Shown here: positions 1 to 8,215 of the stretch, piece by piece
Position numbering within the stretch: the first letter of the stretch is position 1
Layout: the number at the start of each line of letters is the position of its first letter
DNA from: Bacteroidota bacterium
GTDB lineage: Bacteria; Bacteroidota; Bacteroidia; JABEUT01
Length of the DNA: 55,356 bases
Reading direction: 5' to 3'
NCBI GenBank assembly: GCA_013285655.1
Contig: JABDHI010000012.1
Location: 1 to 55,356, forward strand
Position numbers and translations under genes: made by a program
The notes under the pieces: model-generated
Told to the model about the DNA's origin: nothing
The model's input: the letters and a program-made list of their open reading frames with translations, nothing else
Databases searched by the model: none

Positions 1-468
1 GAATTTATTACAGGCATTTATACAGCCGGCGAATATTTTGGATATGTGGCTATACTGGAAGGAGCTGATTATACGGACTCAGCAACAGCATTAGAGGATA
101 GTGAAGTTGCTCTTGTACCTCGCCACGATTTCCTTTCACTGATTTATTCGAATAGCGAAATTTCGGCAAGATTCATTAAAATGCTTGCCAATGATATAAG
201 AGAGAAAGAAGAGAGGTTACTTGGTTTGGCCTTTAATTCGGTAAGAGCAAGGGTAGCAGATGCCTTAATGTCGTTGCAAAAGAAAAATGAATTAAATACC
301 TCAATTCGCATACCACGTGATGATCTGGCAAGCATTATTGGCACATCCACCGAATCGCTAATACGTACATTATCAGACTTTAAGCAGGAGAAATTGATTG
401 AAACCGATGGGCGCGAAATAAAAGTACTTAATCTAAAGGGTTTAGAACAGGTAAGGAAATTCTCCTAA
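1..468 (+). CDS. Crp/Fnr-family transcriptional regulator, 5'-truncated by window edge
   Basis: The reading frame is open from base 1, so the gene starts outside the window; the visible part is 155 residues. The first ~45 residues look like the end of a cyclic-nucleotide-binding beta-roll (GEYFGYVAILEG, then ALEDSEVALVPR). Then comes a long dimerisation helix (residues ~60-85, ending KMLANDIREKEERLL) and a C-terminal winged helix with the Crp-type DNA recognition pattern (IPRDDLASIIGTSTESLIRTL). It should act as a cytoplasmic DNA-binding regulator, of the Crp/Fnr superfamily. No Cys cluster of an Fnr-type Fe-S sensor is visible, but the N-terminus is missing. In Bacteroidota this type is sometimes fused to an N-terminal receiver domain, which cannot be judged here. 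Target genes are unknown. Confidence 0.9.
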   Translation, partial: EFITGIYTAGEYFGYVAILEGADYTDSATALEDSEVALVPRHDFLSLIYSNSEISARFIKMLANDIREKEERLLGLAFNSVRARVADALMSLQKKNELNTSIRIPRDDLASIIGTSTESLIRTLSDFKQEKLIETDGREIKVLNLKGLEQVRKFS

Positions 469-540
469 TAATGCAATTGTCTGATAATCAATGATAAAAA
501 TACTTAACTTACTTTTCTGTTAAAAATAGTTAAACCTTTA

Positions 541-548
541 TATATTTG
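541..548 (+). promoter_or_regulatory. Putative -7 box (TATATTTG) upstream of lipoprotein 587
   Basis: TATATTTG fits the Bacteroidota sigma-A -7 consensus TAnnTTTG and lies 38 bases before the ATG at 587. The -33 element is weak (TCTG about 21 bases upstream). Inferred from motif only. Confidence 0.4.
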
Positions 549-586
549 AGGTATCAAACAGTTACTAACAAAATATTAAAAACTGC

Positions 587-1465
587 ATGAAAACGAAACA
601 TTTTGTAATTACAGGAATGATAGGTATAGCCTTAGCGGGTATGGTCATTACCGGTTGTAAAAAAGAATCTACTGCCGATACCGATGCTACCGCAGCACAA
701 GATGATGCCAACGCATCATTTATGATTAACGAGTCAAAAACCATATCAGACGGAGCTGCTAAAGGACAGGCTACCGAAAAGATTTTAGGTATATGCGGAA
801 CAGTAACAAAGCGCGATACAACTATCGGTGGTGTTCTTGATACCTTGGTAGATGTATCTTTCCCGGGTGGTTGTGTTAGCAATGATGGAAGAACCAGAAA
901 AGGACATATTTTGTTCTGGTGGAATGGAAAGGGTTATTTCCAGGATTCTGCTTCGGTTACTGAAACCTGGGTGAATTATTCAGTTTATTCACCTTTAAGC
1001 GGTACAACCATTAGCATGGGTAATGGCAGTATAAGAACACTTACTAATATTGGACATGATAGTGCCGGCGATTGCAGTTGGTCTTTCAATGCTAATTTAA
1101 CTCTCAACTACAGTGGTGCAACTACTGGTAAAGCTACATGGACATCTTCCCGCACAAATACACTTACAGATGTTGGCGGTGTTCATTATTATGTAATTAC
1201 AGGTGGTGCAAGTGGAACAAGCAGAACAGGTGTATCATATACACTTAGCATAACCCAGCCGCTTTACTGGACTGCCTATTGGATCAATATTTTCTTAGGC
1301 AAGGCAGCATATAATTGCGATTGCTTTGAATCGGGTACAGTTGAATATACCCGTACGGGCAAAACATACCCATTGTATCTTCAGTTTACCAGTGGTGTAG
1401 GTAAATGCGCTCACACTGCAACTGCGACCATAAATGGTAATACTTATAATATTACACTTCCGTAA
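587..1465 (+). CDS. Hypothetical lipoprotein, paralogue A
   Basis: A 292-residue protein with a type II signal peptide: a Lys-rich start, a hydrophobic stretch and the lipobox VITGC at residues ~20-24, so it should be lipidated and anchored in the envelope. The mature part begins with a Lys/Asp/Ala-rich linker and continues as a beta-strand-rich, Thr/Ser/Gly-rich domain with several Cys residues. No enzymatic motif is visible. It is clearly a paralogue of the next gene (1590-2474): shared blocks include AKGQ-TE, CGTVT, GRxRKG, WVNYSV/WRNYSV, ARTGKTYPL-type and SGVG. Both have their own terminator, so they are separate transcription units arising from tandem duplication. I do not recognise the family and function is unknown. 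Confidence 0.85.
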   Translation: MKTKHFVITGMIGIALAGMVITGCKKESTADTDATAAQDDANASFMINESKTISDGAAKGQATEKILGICGTVTKRDTTIGGVLDTLVDVSFPGGCVSNDGRTRKGHILFWWNGKGYFQDSASVTETWVNYSVYSPLSGTTISMGNGSIRTLTNIGHDSAGDCSWSFNANLTLNYSGATTGKATWTSSRTNTLTDVGGVHYYVITGGASGTSRTGVSYTLSITQPLYWTAYWINIFLGKAAYNCDCFESGTVEYTRTGKTYPLYLQFTSGVGKCAHTATATINGNTYNITLP

Positions 1466-1480
1466 TTAAGAATTAGGTAA

Positions 1481-1511
1481 AAAAAATCCCGAGAGCCTCT
1501 CGGGATTTTTT
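1481..1511 (+). terminator. Rho-independent terminator after lipoprotein A
   Basis: Perfect 14-bp stem (AAAAAATCCCGAGA / TCTCGGGATTTTTT) with a 3-base loop (GCC), ending in a T run, 16 bases after the stop codon at 1465. Confidence 0.93.
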
Positions 1512-1528
1512 ATTTATAGACTAATGGT

Positions 1529-1559
1529 TTTGTATTAGTCAGGAAACTTTTTATATTTG
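1529..1559 (+). promoter_or_regulatory. Bacteroidota-type promoter for lipoprotein B
   Basis: TTTG at 1529-1532, a 19-base spacer, then TATATTTG at 1552-1559. This matches the TTTG-N19-TAnnTTTG consensus exactly and lies 31 bases before the ATG at 1590. Confidence 0.72.
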
Positions 1560-1589
1560 AAATAACAAATTAATTAAAAACAACAAAAA

Positions 1590-2474
1590 ATGAAAAAACT
1601 TTCAACAGTAGTCTTGGGTACTGCCTTGTTATCAGCGGTAATTTATACCGGCTGTAAAAAAGATACCCCGGCTTCTACAAATACTAACACCAATACAACA
1701 AACGACAACGACTATTACGCTGCACAAGATGAAGCCAATGCATCGTTTGTAATGAACGATTCTAAAAACATTTCAGACGGAGCGGCGAAAGGCCAGTCAA
1801 CTGAAAGGGTTTTGGGCGGTGCTTGCGGTACCGTAACCTGGGATTCTACCGGTGTTACAGATACTATTGATATTCACTTTACAGGTACTTGTATGAGCCC
1901 TGATGGCAGATACAGGAAAGGTGATATTCTTGTATATTGGGCCAAAGGCAAAGGATATTTTGATCAGGGAGCATCTATTACCCAAACATGGAGGAACTAC
2001 TCTGTAACCAATCCTGCTACTTTAACTTCAATTGCAGTTAGTGGTAGTACCAATCTACAGAATACCGGTAAAGATTCATTAGGTGACCATAGCTGGAGCT
2101 ATGGCTCAAATGTTACCCTTACCTATAGTGGTGGCACAACCGGAACATCATCATGGAGTGCTACACGTAACAACGTACTTACCAGAGTTGGTAATGTATG
2201 GTACTATTATGTAACAGGTAGTGCTACAGGTACATCTAAAAGCGGTACAACTTATACCTTATCAATTACCAGCCCACTTGTATATACAGCATTGTGGATT
2301 AACCTTGCTGCAGGGAATTCAATTTGTGGTTGCATAGAGGCAGGATCAGAGACCCTGACACGCACAGGTAAAACTTATCCACTAACCTTAACCTATACCA
2401 GTGGTGTAGGCAATTGCAATTACACTGCTAATGCTACTATAAATGGCACAACATACGCCATTACTGTATTATAA
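1590..2474 (+). CDS. Hypothetical lipoprotein, paralogue B
   Basis: 294 residues. The signal peptide ends in a lipobox-like IYTGC at residues ~18-22, followed by KKD and a Thr/Asn/Asp-rich linker (residues ~25-45), typical of exported Bacteroidota lipoproteins. The rest is predicted beta-rich, with repeated Thr-Gly-Thr patterns. It shares with the upstream 587-1465 protein an N-terminal motif (DEANASFVMND versus DDANASFMINE), the CGTVT block and the C-terminal ART/TRTGKTYPL and SGVG blocks, and it is nearly the same length, so the pair is a tandem duplication. Its own promoter and terminator surround it. No catalytic residues are recognisable; a surface or periplasmic structural or binding role is only a guess. 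Confidence 0.85.
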   Translation: MKKLSTVVLGTALLSAVIYTGCKKDTPASTNTNTNTTNDNDYYAAQDEANASFVMNDSKNISDGAAKGQSTERVLGGACGTVTWDSTGVTDTIDIHFTGTCMSPDGRYRKGDILVYWAKGKGYFDQGASITQTWRNYSVTNPATLTSIAVSGSTNLQNTGKDSLGDHSWSYGSNVTLTYSGGTTGTSSWSATRNNVLTRVGNVWYYYVTGSATGTSKSGTTYTLSITSPLVYTALWINLAAGNSICGCIEAGSETLTRTGKTYPLTLTYTSGVGNCNYTANATINGTTYAITVL

Positions 2475-2492
2475 GCAACTAATAAGCTTTTT

Positions 2493-2522
2493 AAAAAAGG
2501 GATGCATTTGCATCCCTTTTTT
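2493..2522 (+). terminator. Rho-independent terminator after lipoprotein B
   Basis: Perfect 13-bp stem (AAAAAAGGGATGC / GCATCCCTTTTTT) with loop ATTT, 18 bases after the stop codon. Confidence 0.93.
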
Positions 2523-2545
2523 AGTTTAATTAATCCCTATTCCTT

Positions 2546-2553
2546 TACATTTG
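2546..2553 (+). promoter_or_regulatory. -7 box (TACATTTG) immediately before the 2561 start
   Basis: TACATTTG matches TAnnTTTG and ends 7 bases before the ATG at 2561, so the transcript would begin at or next to the start codon. The -33 box is not clear. Confidence 0.5.
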
Positions 2554-2560
2554 TAATACT

Positions 2561-2917
2561 ATGTTCGAAAATAAAAATGAACCATTAGCCCCAAAAATTG
2601 TTTTTTATGGCCGCCTAATGCGTATGGCCATGTTTGCGGGTATAGCGGTATTAATATGCCTTATAATTGGCATACTAGGCTATCACTATATTGCGCACCT
2701 CATCTGGATAGACTCATTACATAATGCATCTATGATATTATCGGGTATGGGACCTGTAGCGAACATTGATAACGTTTCAGGAAAGCTATTCTCATCCTTT
2801 TATGCACTGTTTAGCGGGGTAGCATTCATTACTAATATCGGCATATTTTTGTCTCCGGCAATACACCGTTTTTTACATAAAATACATTTAGAAACACCAG
2901 AAACTCCCAACGAATGA
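2561..2917 (+). CDS. Small two-helix integral membrane protein
   Basis: 118 residues with two strongly hydrophobic segments, at about residues 24-46 (MFAGIAVLICLIIGILGYHY) and 82-102 (FSSFYALFSGVAFITNIGIF). A loop between them contains a conserved-looking SGMGPVANI stretch. The helix-loop-helix outline resembles small two-TM channel-like proteins, but I see no selectivity filter and do not assign a function. The stop overlaps the start of the following aminopeptidase P gene by 4 bases (ATGA), so the two are translationally coupled. A TAnnTTTG box just ahead of the ATG suggests this gene heads the operon. Confidence 0.8.
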   Translation: MFENKNEPLAPKIVFYGRLMRMAMFAGIAVLICLIIGILGYHYIAHLIWIDSLHNASMILSGMGPVANIDNVSGKLFSSFYALFSGVAFITNIGIFLSPAIHRFLHKIHLETPETPNE

Positions 2918-4203
2918 AATACCTACCGATCTCATCAGAACTATTTATACGCAACCGTAAGCACTACGCAAAAGAATTAAAAGAAGACTCACTGGCGGTT
3001 TTTAATTCAAATGACCTATTGCCTACCAACGCCGACGGGCACATGGCATTTGTGCAGAACAGTGATCTGTTCTACCTCTGCGGTATCGATCAGGAAGAAA
3101 CCATATTGGTTATTTTCCCTGATGCTAATTCTAAAAAATTCCGCGAAATGCTTTTTTTGCGCGAAACCAACGAGCGCATTGCTGTATGGGAAGGCCACAA
3201 GTATACCAAAGAAGAAGCAAGGGCAACATCGGGCATTGAAGAAATATATTGGCTGAGTGAGTTTGAAACTGTATTCCGCCAGGCAATGGCACAAGCCAAG
3301 CATGTGTATTTAAACTCAAATGAGCATTTACGTGCTACTATTGAAGTTGAGACCCGGGATGCTCGTTTTGCAAAATGGTGCAAAGAGAAATTCCCCTTAC
3401 ATAAATACGAGCGCAGCGCACCTATCATGCATGCACTCAGAATGGTGAAATCGAAAGAAGAAGTAGAGTTGATGAGCCAAGCTTGTTCCATTACTGAAAA
3501 AGGTTTCCGCAGGTTATTATCCTTTATTAAACCCGGTGTTTTCGAATACGAAATTGAAGCTGAACTTATACATGAGTTTACACGCAACCGTTCCAAAGGT
3601 TTTGCATATAGTCCCATCATCGCATCGGGTATTGATAGTTGCGTACTGCACTATATTGCCAACATCAAGCAATGTAAAAAAGGCGAAGTAATTTTGCTTG
3701 ATGTAGCAGCCGAATATGCTAATTACGGATCGGATATGACACGTGTGGTGCCGGTTGATGGTAAGTTTACCAAACGTCAGAAGGATGTGTACAATGCTGT
3801 GTTACGTGTTTTCAGAGGTGCAAGTAAATTGTTGGTAAAGGGCAACACCATTGATAAATACAATGCTGCTGTTGGCCATATGATAGAGGAAGAGCTGGTG
3901 AAACTAAGACTCCTGAAAATGAGTGATATTAAAAAACAGAATCCTGCTGCACCACTTTACAAAAAGTATTTTATGCACGGTACCTCGCATTTCTTGGGGC
4001 TCGATATACATGACGTAGGTTTCTTTGATCTGCCTTTTAAAGCAGGTACTGTGTTCACTTGCGAGCCTGGTATTTATATACCGGCTGAGAAGATAGGAGT
4101 ACGTATTGAGAACAACATACTTATTACTGAAAAGGGTAATGTTGATTTGATGAAGAACATTCCTATTGAAGCCGACGAGATAGAAGAATTGATGAATGCA
4201 TGA
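2914..4203 (+). CDS. pepP: Xaa-Pro aminopeptidase (aminopeptidase P, M24B)
   Basis: 429 residues, the usual length for aminopeptidase P. It removes an N-terminal residue that precedes proline, in the cytoplasm. The N-terminal half (~1-170) is the creatinase-like domain (PISSELFIRNRKHY, NSDLFYLCGI). The C-terminal pita-bread catalytic domain carries the dinuclear metal site: Asp in LLDVAAEY and SDMTRVVPV, His in HGTSHFLGLDIHDVG, Glu in CEPGIYI and Glu in RIENNILI. All expected ligands are present. It overlaps the preceding membrane protein and the following alpha/beta hydrolase by 4 bases each, so the three form one operon. Confidence 0.96.
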   Translation: MKYLPISSELFIRNRKHYAKELKEDSLAVFNSNDLLPTNADGHMAFVQNSDLFYLCGIDQEETILVIFPDANSKKFREMLFLRETNERIAVWEGHKYTKEEARATSGIEEIYWLSEFETVFRQAMAQAKHVYLNSNEHLRATIEVETRDARFAKWCKEKFPLHKYERSAPIMHALRMVKSKEEVELMSQACSITEKGFRRLLSFIKPGVFEYEIEAELIHEFTRNRSKGFAYSPIIASGIDSCVLHYIANIKQCKKGEVILLDVAAEYANYGSDMTRVVPVDGKFTKRQKDVYNAVLRVFRGASKLLVKGNTIDKYNAAVGHMIEEELVKLRLLKMSDIKKQNPAAPLYKKYFMHGTSHFLGLDIHDVGFFDLPFKAGTVFTCEPGIYIPAEKIGVRIENNILITEKGNVDLMKNIPIEADEIEELMNA

Positions 4204-4997
4204 TAAGGTATACCACCTTTCGTAAAGCAAGGATAAGGTACTCTGATGAAGGTAAAGGGCGTGCAATAGTATTATTGCACGGGTTCCCAGAAAACCTTCA
4301 AATATGGCAGGAGTTCTCAAAGACCCTCTCAAAAAGTTTTCGTGTTATAGCTATCGACCTGCCCGGTATGGGCGAAAGTGAGTGTATTGGTTACGTGCAT
4401 ACTATGGACTTGATGGCTGAATGCGTTCATGCAGTAATGCATGAGCTCGATTTGCGCAGGTATGTTGTAGTAGGGCATTCAATGGGCGGCTATGTGGGCC
4501 TTGCTTTTGCAGAACTGTTCCCTGAGAATTTAAAGGGCTTATGTTTATTCCATTCTACTGCCTTGGCTGATAGTGATGAAAAAAAACTCGATCGCGATAA
4601 AGCCAGCCAAACTGCAAAAAGACATACGGCTCAATTTTTAAAAGTTTTTGCTGCAAACTTATTTGCAGATAAAGACGACCCTAATATTAAAAAGCTGCAA
4701 CAGATAACAGCCGGCACATCTGCACGCGGAGTGGTGGCTGCGTTGCAGGGCATGAAGATGCGGCCAAGCAGAGAGATAGTTTTGAAATTTGCGCAATACC
4801 CTGTACTATTTATTATGGGTAAAAAGGATGCGTTGATGAATTGGGAAAAACTATTGCCCCAAACCGAAATTCCTCGGTATAAAGATGTTTTATTGCTTGA
4901 AGATGCTGCCCATATGGGCTTTTACGAAGAGCCTAAGAAAACGCTGCGCGCCGTTCGGAAGTTTGCTTATAGGTGTTTTAGAGAGAAGGCAAACTAA
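4200..4997 (+). CDS. Alpha/beta-fold hydrolase
   Basis: 265 residues with the classic alpha/beta hydrolase layout. The oxyanion-hole motif is LLHGFPENLQIW (residues ~23-34). The nucleophile elbow is VGHSMGGYVG with Ser near residue 97. An acid is probably the Asp in IMGKKDALM, and the catalytic His is in DAAHMGFYEEP near the C-terminus. There is no signal peptide, so it should be cytoplasmic. The substrate cannot be read from sequence; haloalkane dehalogenase, epoxide hydrolase and esterase types are all possible. It overlaps the aminopeptidase P stop by 4 bases, indicating co-translation. Confidence 0.92.
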   Translation: MIRYTTFRKARIRYSDEGKGRAIVLLHGFPENLQIWQEFSKTLSKSFRVIAIDLPGMGESECIGYVHTMDLMAECVHAVMHELDLRRYVVVGHSMGGYVGLAFAELFPENLKGLCLFHSTALADSDEKKLDRDKASQTAKRHTAQFLKVFAANLFADKDDPNIKKLQQITAGTSARGVVAALQGMKMRPSREIVLKFAQYPVLFIMGKKDALMNWEKLLPQTEIPRYKDVLLLEDAAHMGFYEEPKKTLRAVRKFAYRCFREKAN

Positions 4998-5045
4998 ATA
5001 GCGGTCAAATTAAACTTGTTGCTTCCTGTGGCATCTAAACTTTAT

Positions 5046-6467
5046 ATGCTCAGCAACCAGAAGAAAATACAGCACCTTTATTTACGGGCAGGTTTTATGC
5101 CTTCTCCGGCCGATGTAGCTGCCATGGCGCACATGGATATTAAGGATGCTGTAAATAAACTTTTTTCTAATTCTCAAAGCATTACCTCATTGCAATCAGC
5201 AAAGGCTATGGATACTATGCCCGATGTGAAAGATATGACGGCAGATGAGAGAAAGCAGTTTGCGGTTGACCAAGGGAAGGAAGTAAAGGACCTTAATATG
5301 GAATGGGTTAACCAAATGGTTAGCACTAATAATGTATTGCGCGAAAAGATGACACTTTTCTGGCACGGGCATTTCGCTTGCCGGTCGCAATTGTCTGTAT
5401 TCGACCAGGAAATGAATAACGGGATGAGGCAGAATGCGTTGGGTAAATACAACGACCTGCTCACATTCATATCAAAATCGCCTGCTATGTTGCAGTTTTT
5501 AAATAATCAACAAAACAGGAAAAAGAGCCCGAATGAAAATTTTGCCCGTGAGGTGATGGAGCTTTTTACCATGGGGCGTGGCAATTATACCGAAGACGAT
5601 GTGAAGAATGCTGCACGTGCTTTTACGGGATGGAGGTTCAATAAGCAAGGTGAGTTTGAGTTTCGCCCTGAGCAACATGACGACAGTAGTAAAACATTTT
5701 TAGGTAAAACGGGTAATTATAATGGCGACGATGTACTGAATATAATATTAGAGCAATCGCAAACAGCACTATTCATTACCCGTAAGATATACCGCTACTT
5801 TGTAAACGAAAATACTGACGAAGAGAAATGCAAATTTCTGGCATCAAAATTTCAGACAGATTATAACCTGAATAATTTGATGTATAGCATTTTTATTTCT
5901 GACTGGTTTTATGAGGAGCAGAATGTAGGGACTCGAATAAAATCTCCGGTAGAACTTATTGTTAACCTGCAACGTGCAGTGCCATTGCAATTAAATAATC
6001 CTATGGCGCCCTTGTATGTACAAAAAGTATTAGGGCAGGTTTTGTTTATGCCGCCTAATGTTGCCGGCTGGCCTGGTGGCAGAGATTGGATTGACAGTTC
6101 TTCGCTGATGTTCAGAGTATCGTTGCCGGGCGTTATTTTTAATAATACAACTGTTCAGGTAAAGCCGAAAGAAAGTCCTGAGGAAGCGGAACATAAAATG
6201 ATGGGCCCTGTAGATATGCAACAGAGCCAACCTAAAAAATTAGGCAATTTTGCCGTTACTCCTGATTGGGCTACTTACATTAATGCCTTTAATGATGTGA
6301 AGGATGAGAACTTATATCAGGCTATTTCAGAATATCTCATACAAACTCCTACACCCCAATTTAAGGAAGAGACCATTTCGAAATATATAGTTAAGGATAC
6401 ACGCGAAAGTTTTATTAAGAGCCTAACCGTTGCCTTAATGTCAGTGCCTGAATATCAAATGTGTTAA
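5046..6467 (+). CDS. DUF1800 family protein
   Basis: A member of the DUF1800 family, recognised from KIQHLYLRAGFMPSP at the start, MTLFWHGHFA, FAREVMELFTMGRGNYTEDDV, AARAFTGWRF and FMPPNVAGWPGGRDWI. The ORF can be read from a TTG at 5016, but the ATG at 5046 fits the family start (MLSNQKKIQHLYLRAGF) and gives 473 residues. The HGHFA and VAGWPGG blocks are the most conserved in the family and may include functional residues. The biochemical role is not established. It is followed after 10 bases by a DUF1501 protein; this pairing is very common in Bacteroidota and Planctomycetota and suggests a joint function, probably with an exported product. Confidence 0.9.
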   Translation: MLSNQKKIQHLYLRAGFMPSPADVAAMAHMDIKDAVNKLFSNSQSITSLQSAKAMDTMPDVKDMTADERKQFAVDQGKEVKDLNMEWVNQMVSTNNVLREKMTLFWHGHFACRSQLSVFDQEMNNGMRQNALGKYNDLLTFISKSPAMLQFLNNQQNRKKSPNENFAREVMELFTMGRGNYTEDDVKNAARAFTGWRFNKQGEFEFRPEQHDDSSKTFLGKTGNYNGDDVLNIILEQSQTALFITRKIYRYFVNENTDEEKCKFLASKFQTDYNLNNLMYSIFISDWFYEEQNVGTRIKSPVELIVNLQRAVPLQLNNPMAPLYVQKVLGQVLFMPPNVAGWPGGRDWIDSSSLMFRVSLPGVIFNNTTVQVKPKESPEEAEHKMMGPVDMQQSQPKKLGNFAVTPDWATYINAFNDVKDENLYQAISEYLIQTPTPQFKEETISKYIVKDTRESFIKSLTVALMSVPEYQMC

Positions 6468-6477
6468 AGCCAAAGCC

Positions 6478-7683
6478 ATGAGTTACAGCCGCAGAGATTT
6501 CTTACGTCATTCAAGCCTTGCATCGGCATCACTACTGTTGCCCAGGTTTTTGAAAGCATTTCAACCTTTGAATAACAGCATACTTCCGGCAGGGAATAAA
6601 ACATTGGTGGTTATACAAATGTCGGGTGGTAATGATGGGCTTAATACAGTTATACCATACAGGAATGATGATTATTACCGTCTACGTCCAACGCTGGCAG
6701 TAAAGCAGGCTGATGCACTTTCGTTGAATGGTGAACTTGGCTTTAATCCTGTAATGAAAGGGATGAAAGACTTGTTTGATAATGGTTCTATGGCTATCAT
6801 TAATAATGTAGGTTATCCAAACCCGGATAGATCGCACTTCCGGTCGATGGATATATGGCAAACAGCTAGCGATGCAGATAAGTATTTGCAGAATGGGTGG
6901 CTGGGCCGTTATTTAGATAATGAATGTAGTGGCTGTGCAGGTTACGGTGCCATTGAGGTGGATGATACATTGAGCTTAGCCATGAAAGGACTAAATAAAA
7001 AAGGGATGGCCATAAGCGATCCGAGGAGGCTTCACCAGGATACACAACGTAAAATATTAAGAGATGTATCAGCAGATTATGCAACCACACATCATGAAAA
7101 CAATACGGTAGATTATTTATATAAAACACAGGCAGAGACTATTTCATCAGCCGATTTTATTTATGATAAGTTCAATAATTTTCGCAGTACAACTGATTAT
7201 CCGCAAGGAGAATTTGGAAAGAACCTGAAGACAATTGCAGAGTTGATCATTTCGGGTATTGATACGCGTGTGTATTATGTTTCAATCGGTTCTTTTGATA
7301 CCCATGTAGGGCAAAAGGGCAGACAGGAAAAACTGTTACAGGAATTATCGGATGGGCTTGCAGCTTTCGTGAGCGACCTGAAACAGAACAATCGTTTTAA
7401 AGACACAATGGTTATGACCTTCTCGGAATTCGGACGCAGGGTGCATGAAAATGGCAGCAGCGGAACAGACCACGGGACTGCTAATAATATGTTTTTGGTG
7501 GGTGGTGCCTTAACCAAGCCCGGCATTTATAATGAAAGCGCTAACTTGGCCGATTTAGATGAGGGCGATTTGAAATATCACATCGATTTCCGATCGATAT
7601 ATGCCACAGTGCTTAATCGTTGGATAGGTGCAAACGATGCTAAGATTCTTGGCTCGCAGTTCGATTATGTGAATATTATCTGA
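6478..7683 (+). CDS. DUF1501 family protein with Tat signal
   Basis: 401 residues. The N-terminus has a twin-arginine motif (SRRDFLRHS) and a hydrophobic stretch, so the folded protein should be exported by Tat. The body matches DUF1501, which is distantly related to the alkaline phosphatase/sulfatase superfamily: QMSGGNDGLNTVIPY, VGYPNPDRSHFRSMDIWQT, IGSFDTHVGQ, MTFSEFGRRVHENGSSGTDHGTANNMFLVGG. The conserved Asp/His residues in SHFRSMD, FDTH and TDHGT could form a metal site by analogy with that superfamily. It lies 10 bases after the DUF1800 gene and is certainly co-transcribed with it. Its substrate and role are unknown. Confidence 0.92.
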   Translation: MSYSRRDFLRHSSLASASLLLPRFLKAFQPLNNSILPAGNKTLVVIQMSGGNDGLNTVIPYRNDDYYRLRPTLAVKQADALSLNGELGFNPVMKGMKDLFDNGSMAIINNVGYPNPDRSHFRSMDIWQTASDADKYLQNGWLGRYLDNECSGCAGYGAIEVDDTLSLAMKGLNKKGMAISDPRRLHQDTQRKILRDVSADYATTHHENNTVDYLYKTQAETISSADFIYDKFNNFRSTTDYPQGEFGKNLKTIAELIISGIDTRVYYVSIGSFDTHVGQKGRQEKLLQELSDGLAAFVSDLKQNNRFKDTMVMTFSEFGRRVHENGSSGTDHGTANNMFLVGGALTKPGIYNESANLADLDEGDLKYHIDFRSIYATVLNRWIGANDAKILGSQFDYVNII

Positions 7684-7684
7684 G

Positions 7685-8209
7685 TTAGTTCTCGGTTGGA
7701 TTTTCCGGAGTATCCAACAGCAACTCCATAAAAATAAGATCGAGCCATTTGCCAAACTTATAGCCTACTTGTTTAAAGTGGCCCACTTCAACAAACTTAA
7801 ATCGTTTGTGCAATTGAATACTTATACCGTTATTAGAATCGACACCAGCAATTATAGCGTGCACATTATTTTGGCGTGCAGTTTCAATTATCATTTCAAG
7901 TAACTCACCTGCAATGCCTCTCTTTCTGAAATCTGGGTGAACGTATACCGAATGCTCAACCGTATATTTATAAGCAGCCCATGCTCTGAAAGGTCCATAC
8001 GAAACAAAGCCAACGATTTTATCACTGATGGTTGCAACTAAAACAGGATGGCCGGCAACTTGTTTTTCGGCAAACCATTTTTTGCGCATCTCAATGGTAT
8101 GAGGTTTATAATTGTAAACGGAAGTAGTATTTAAAATAGCGTCGTTGTATATTTCTAAAATACCTTCGAGATCATTTTCAGTAGCAGGGCGTATTGATAA
8201 GTGTTCCAT
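7685..8209 (-). CDS. GNAT N-acetyltransferase, phosphinothricin-acetyltransferase-like
   Basis: 174 residues, a single GNAT domain. The acetyl-CoA-binding signature is seen as HSVYVHPDFRKRGIAGELLEMII (the RKRGIAG loop), preceded by the beta strand IVGFVSYGPFR. The N-terminal IRPATENDLEGILEIYNDAI and the C-terminal GYKFGKWLDLIFME are typical of the PAT/Bar/MnaT subfamily, which acetylates amino-acid-like amines such as methionine sulfone or phosphinothricin. The true substrate here cannot be read. It ends 2 bases from the convergent DUF1501 gene, and its start lies 6 bases after the selD stop on the same strand, so it is likely co-transcribed with selD. Confidence 0.92.
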   Translation of the reverse strand: MEHLSIRPATENDLEGILEIYNDAILNTTSVYNYKPHTIEMRKKWFAEKQVAGHPVLVATISDKIVGFVSYGPFRAWAAYKYTVEHSVYVHPDFRKRGIAGELLEMIIETARQNNVHAIIAGVDSNNGISIQLHKRFKFVEVGHFKQVGYKFGKWLDLIFMELLLDTPENPTEN

Positions 8210-8215
8210 ACAATA

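Noticed and set aside
3090-4332. Minus-strand ORFs of 176 and 142 codons
   Set aside because: Antisense to aminopeptidase P and the alpha/beta hydrolase, both of which have complete motifs.
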